Assembly: GCA_003279585.1 (NCBI GenBank)
Contig: QCHH01000010.1
Location: 1 to 44,397, forward strand
DNA from: Prochlorococcus sp. AG-402-A08
GTDB taxonomy: Bacteria; Cyanobacteriota; Cyanobacteriia; PCC-6307; Cyanobiaceae
Length of the DNA stretch: 44,397 nt
Direction of reading: 5' to 3'
The notes under the pieces were generated by a model, which saw nothing but the letters and a program-made list of their open reading frames with translations, had not been told where the DNA came from and ran no database searches. A program made the position numbers and the translations under genes. Of this stretch, positions 44,033 to 44,397 are shown one piece after another (positions within the stretch are counted from its first letter, which is position 1; every line of letters begins with the position of its first letter).

Positions 44033-44397
44033 TTATTTATTTTCATTTGGATGAAAATAATTTCGAATAACACCAGCAGTAGATGATCCTAAGCCTGGTG
44101 TTGAGGAAAGTTCGGAAATAGATGCCATTTGAATAGCCTCTATTGATCTAAAATGCTCTAATAACAATCTGATTCTTTGTGGTCCCAAACCGGGTATCTC
44201 ATTTAATTGTGAGCGTTTCATACGTTGACTTCTTTTTTGTCTGTGAAAGGTAATTGCAAACCTATGAGCTTCATCTCTAAGTCTTCTTAACAAAAGCATT
44301 CCTGGTGGGTTGGGTTCAGTGTCTAATGATTGTTTAACATTTGGAATAAATATCTCTTCTTTCTTCTTGGCTAAAGATATAAGATTTATATTTTGAT
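44033..44397 (-). CDS. uvrC: Excinuclease ABC subunit C, C-terminal part (5' end cut by window edge)
   Basis: The frame is open to the window end, so the gene starts outside it; about 121 codons are present. They read ISLAKKKEEIFIPNVKQ... into RLRDEAHRFAITFHRQKRSQ and finish with the double helix-hairpin-helix DNA-binding domain (LNEIPGLGPQRIRLLL, ISELSSTPGLGSSTAGVIR). UvrC makes the dual incisions of nucleotide-excision repair. An internal ATG at 44299 is not the real start, since conserved UvrC sequence continues upstream. Confidence 0.95.
   Translation of the reverse strand, partial: QNINLISLAKKKEEIFIPNVKQSLDTEPNPPGMLLLRRLRDEAHRFAITFHRQKRSQRMKRSQLNEIPGLGPQRIRLLLEHFRSIEAIQMASISELSSTPGLGSSTAGVIRNYFHPNENK

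Overview
The window reads as a piece of a Prochlorococcus chromosome. It is very AT-rich, carries compact marine picocyanobacterial gene blocks, and encodes oxygenic-phototroph proteins (Psb30/Ycf12, a Ycf20/DUF565 protein, a CCB-type cytochrome b6 haem-attachment factor, HemJ, DUF2996). It also carries B12 genes (cobU, cobN, metH). The ecotype cannot be settled by reading. No phage, transposase, integrase, rRNA operon or CRISPR array was seen.

Layout. 1-5.7 kb: a truncated conserved gene, a TerC membrane protein, then fmt, pmbA/tldE and tldD on the minus strand and a DUF2996 protein. 5.8-10 kb: a membrane protein, ubiX, a large Zam/RNase II-like protein and two half-size UPF0016 manganese-exporter-type genes. 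10.3-16.7 kb: a 27-codon psb30, recJ, a HAD phosphatase, DUF565, rpmF, an FtsH-like AAA protein, a 2-Cys peroxiredoxin and a conserved unknown. 16.8-22.2 kb: tRNA-Met(CAU), then about 5 kb without a normal-sized gene. That stretch is filled by microprotein ORFs (19-100 codons), strong hairpins and AT-rich spacer, and is the accessory part of the window. 22.2-30.6 kb: trmL, cobU, a CCB factor, lptC, metG, an RNB exonuclease, rpsR, rpmG and pheT. 30.6-31.3 kb: a hairpin-rich spacer between the convergent pheT and J-domain genes. 31.3-44.4 kb: an RHH-like/J-domain protein, a microprotein, an Ap4A phosphorylase-like gene, a structured spacer, a small acidic protein, metH, ilvE, cobN, a PHP phosphoesterase, hemJ and the 3' end of uvrC.

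How genes connect. fmt, metG and metH deal with methionine charging, initiator formylation and methionine synthesis. cobU and cobN are cobalamin biosynthesis steps and metH uses cobalamin. psb30, CCB, HemJ and UPF0016 (manganese) bear on photosystem, cytochrome and tetrapyrrole maintenance.

Most interesting signals: (i) three related hairpin elements between pheT and the J-domain gene, two of which share a loop and show compensatory stem changes; (ii) a tandem microprotein paralogue pair in which one copy carries a GAG-to-TAG type stop; (iii) an FtsH-family protein without its zinc-protease motif and a Zam/RNB protein without its catalytic aspartates, each apparently kept as a non-catalytic scaffold; (iv) a chain of hairpins at 17.6-17.8 kb that could be an unannotated RNA. 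All calls are by eye, without database searches.
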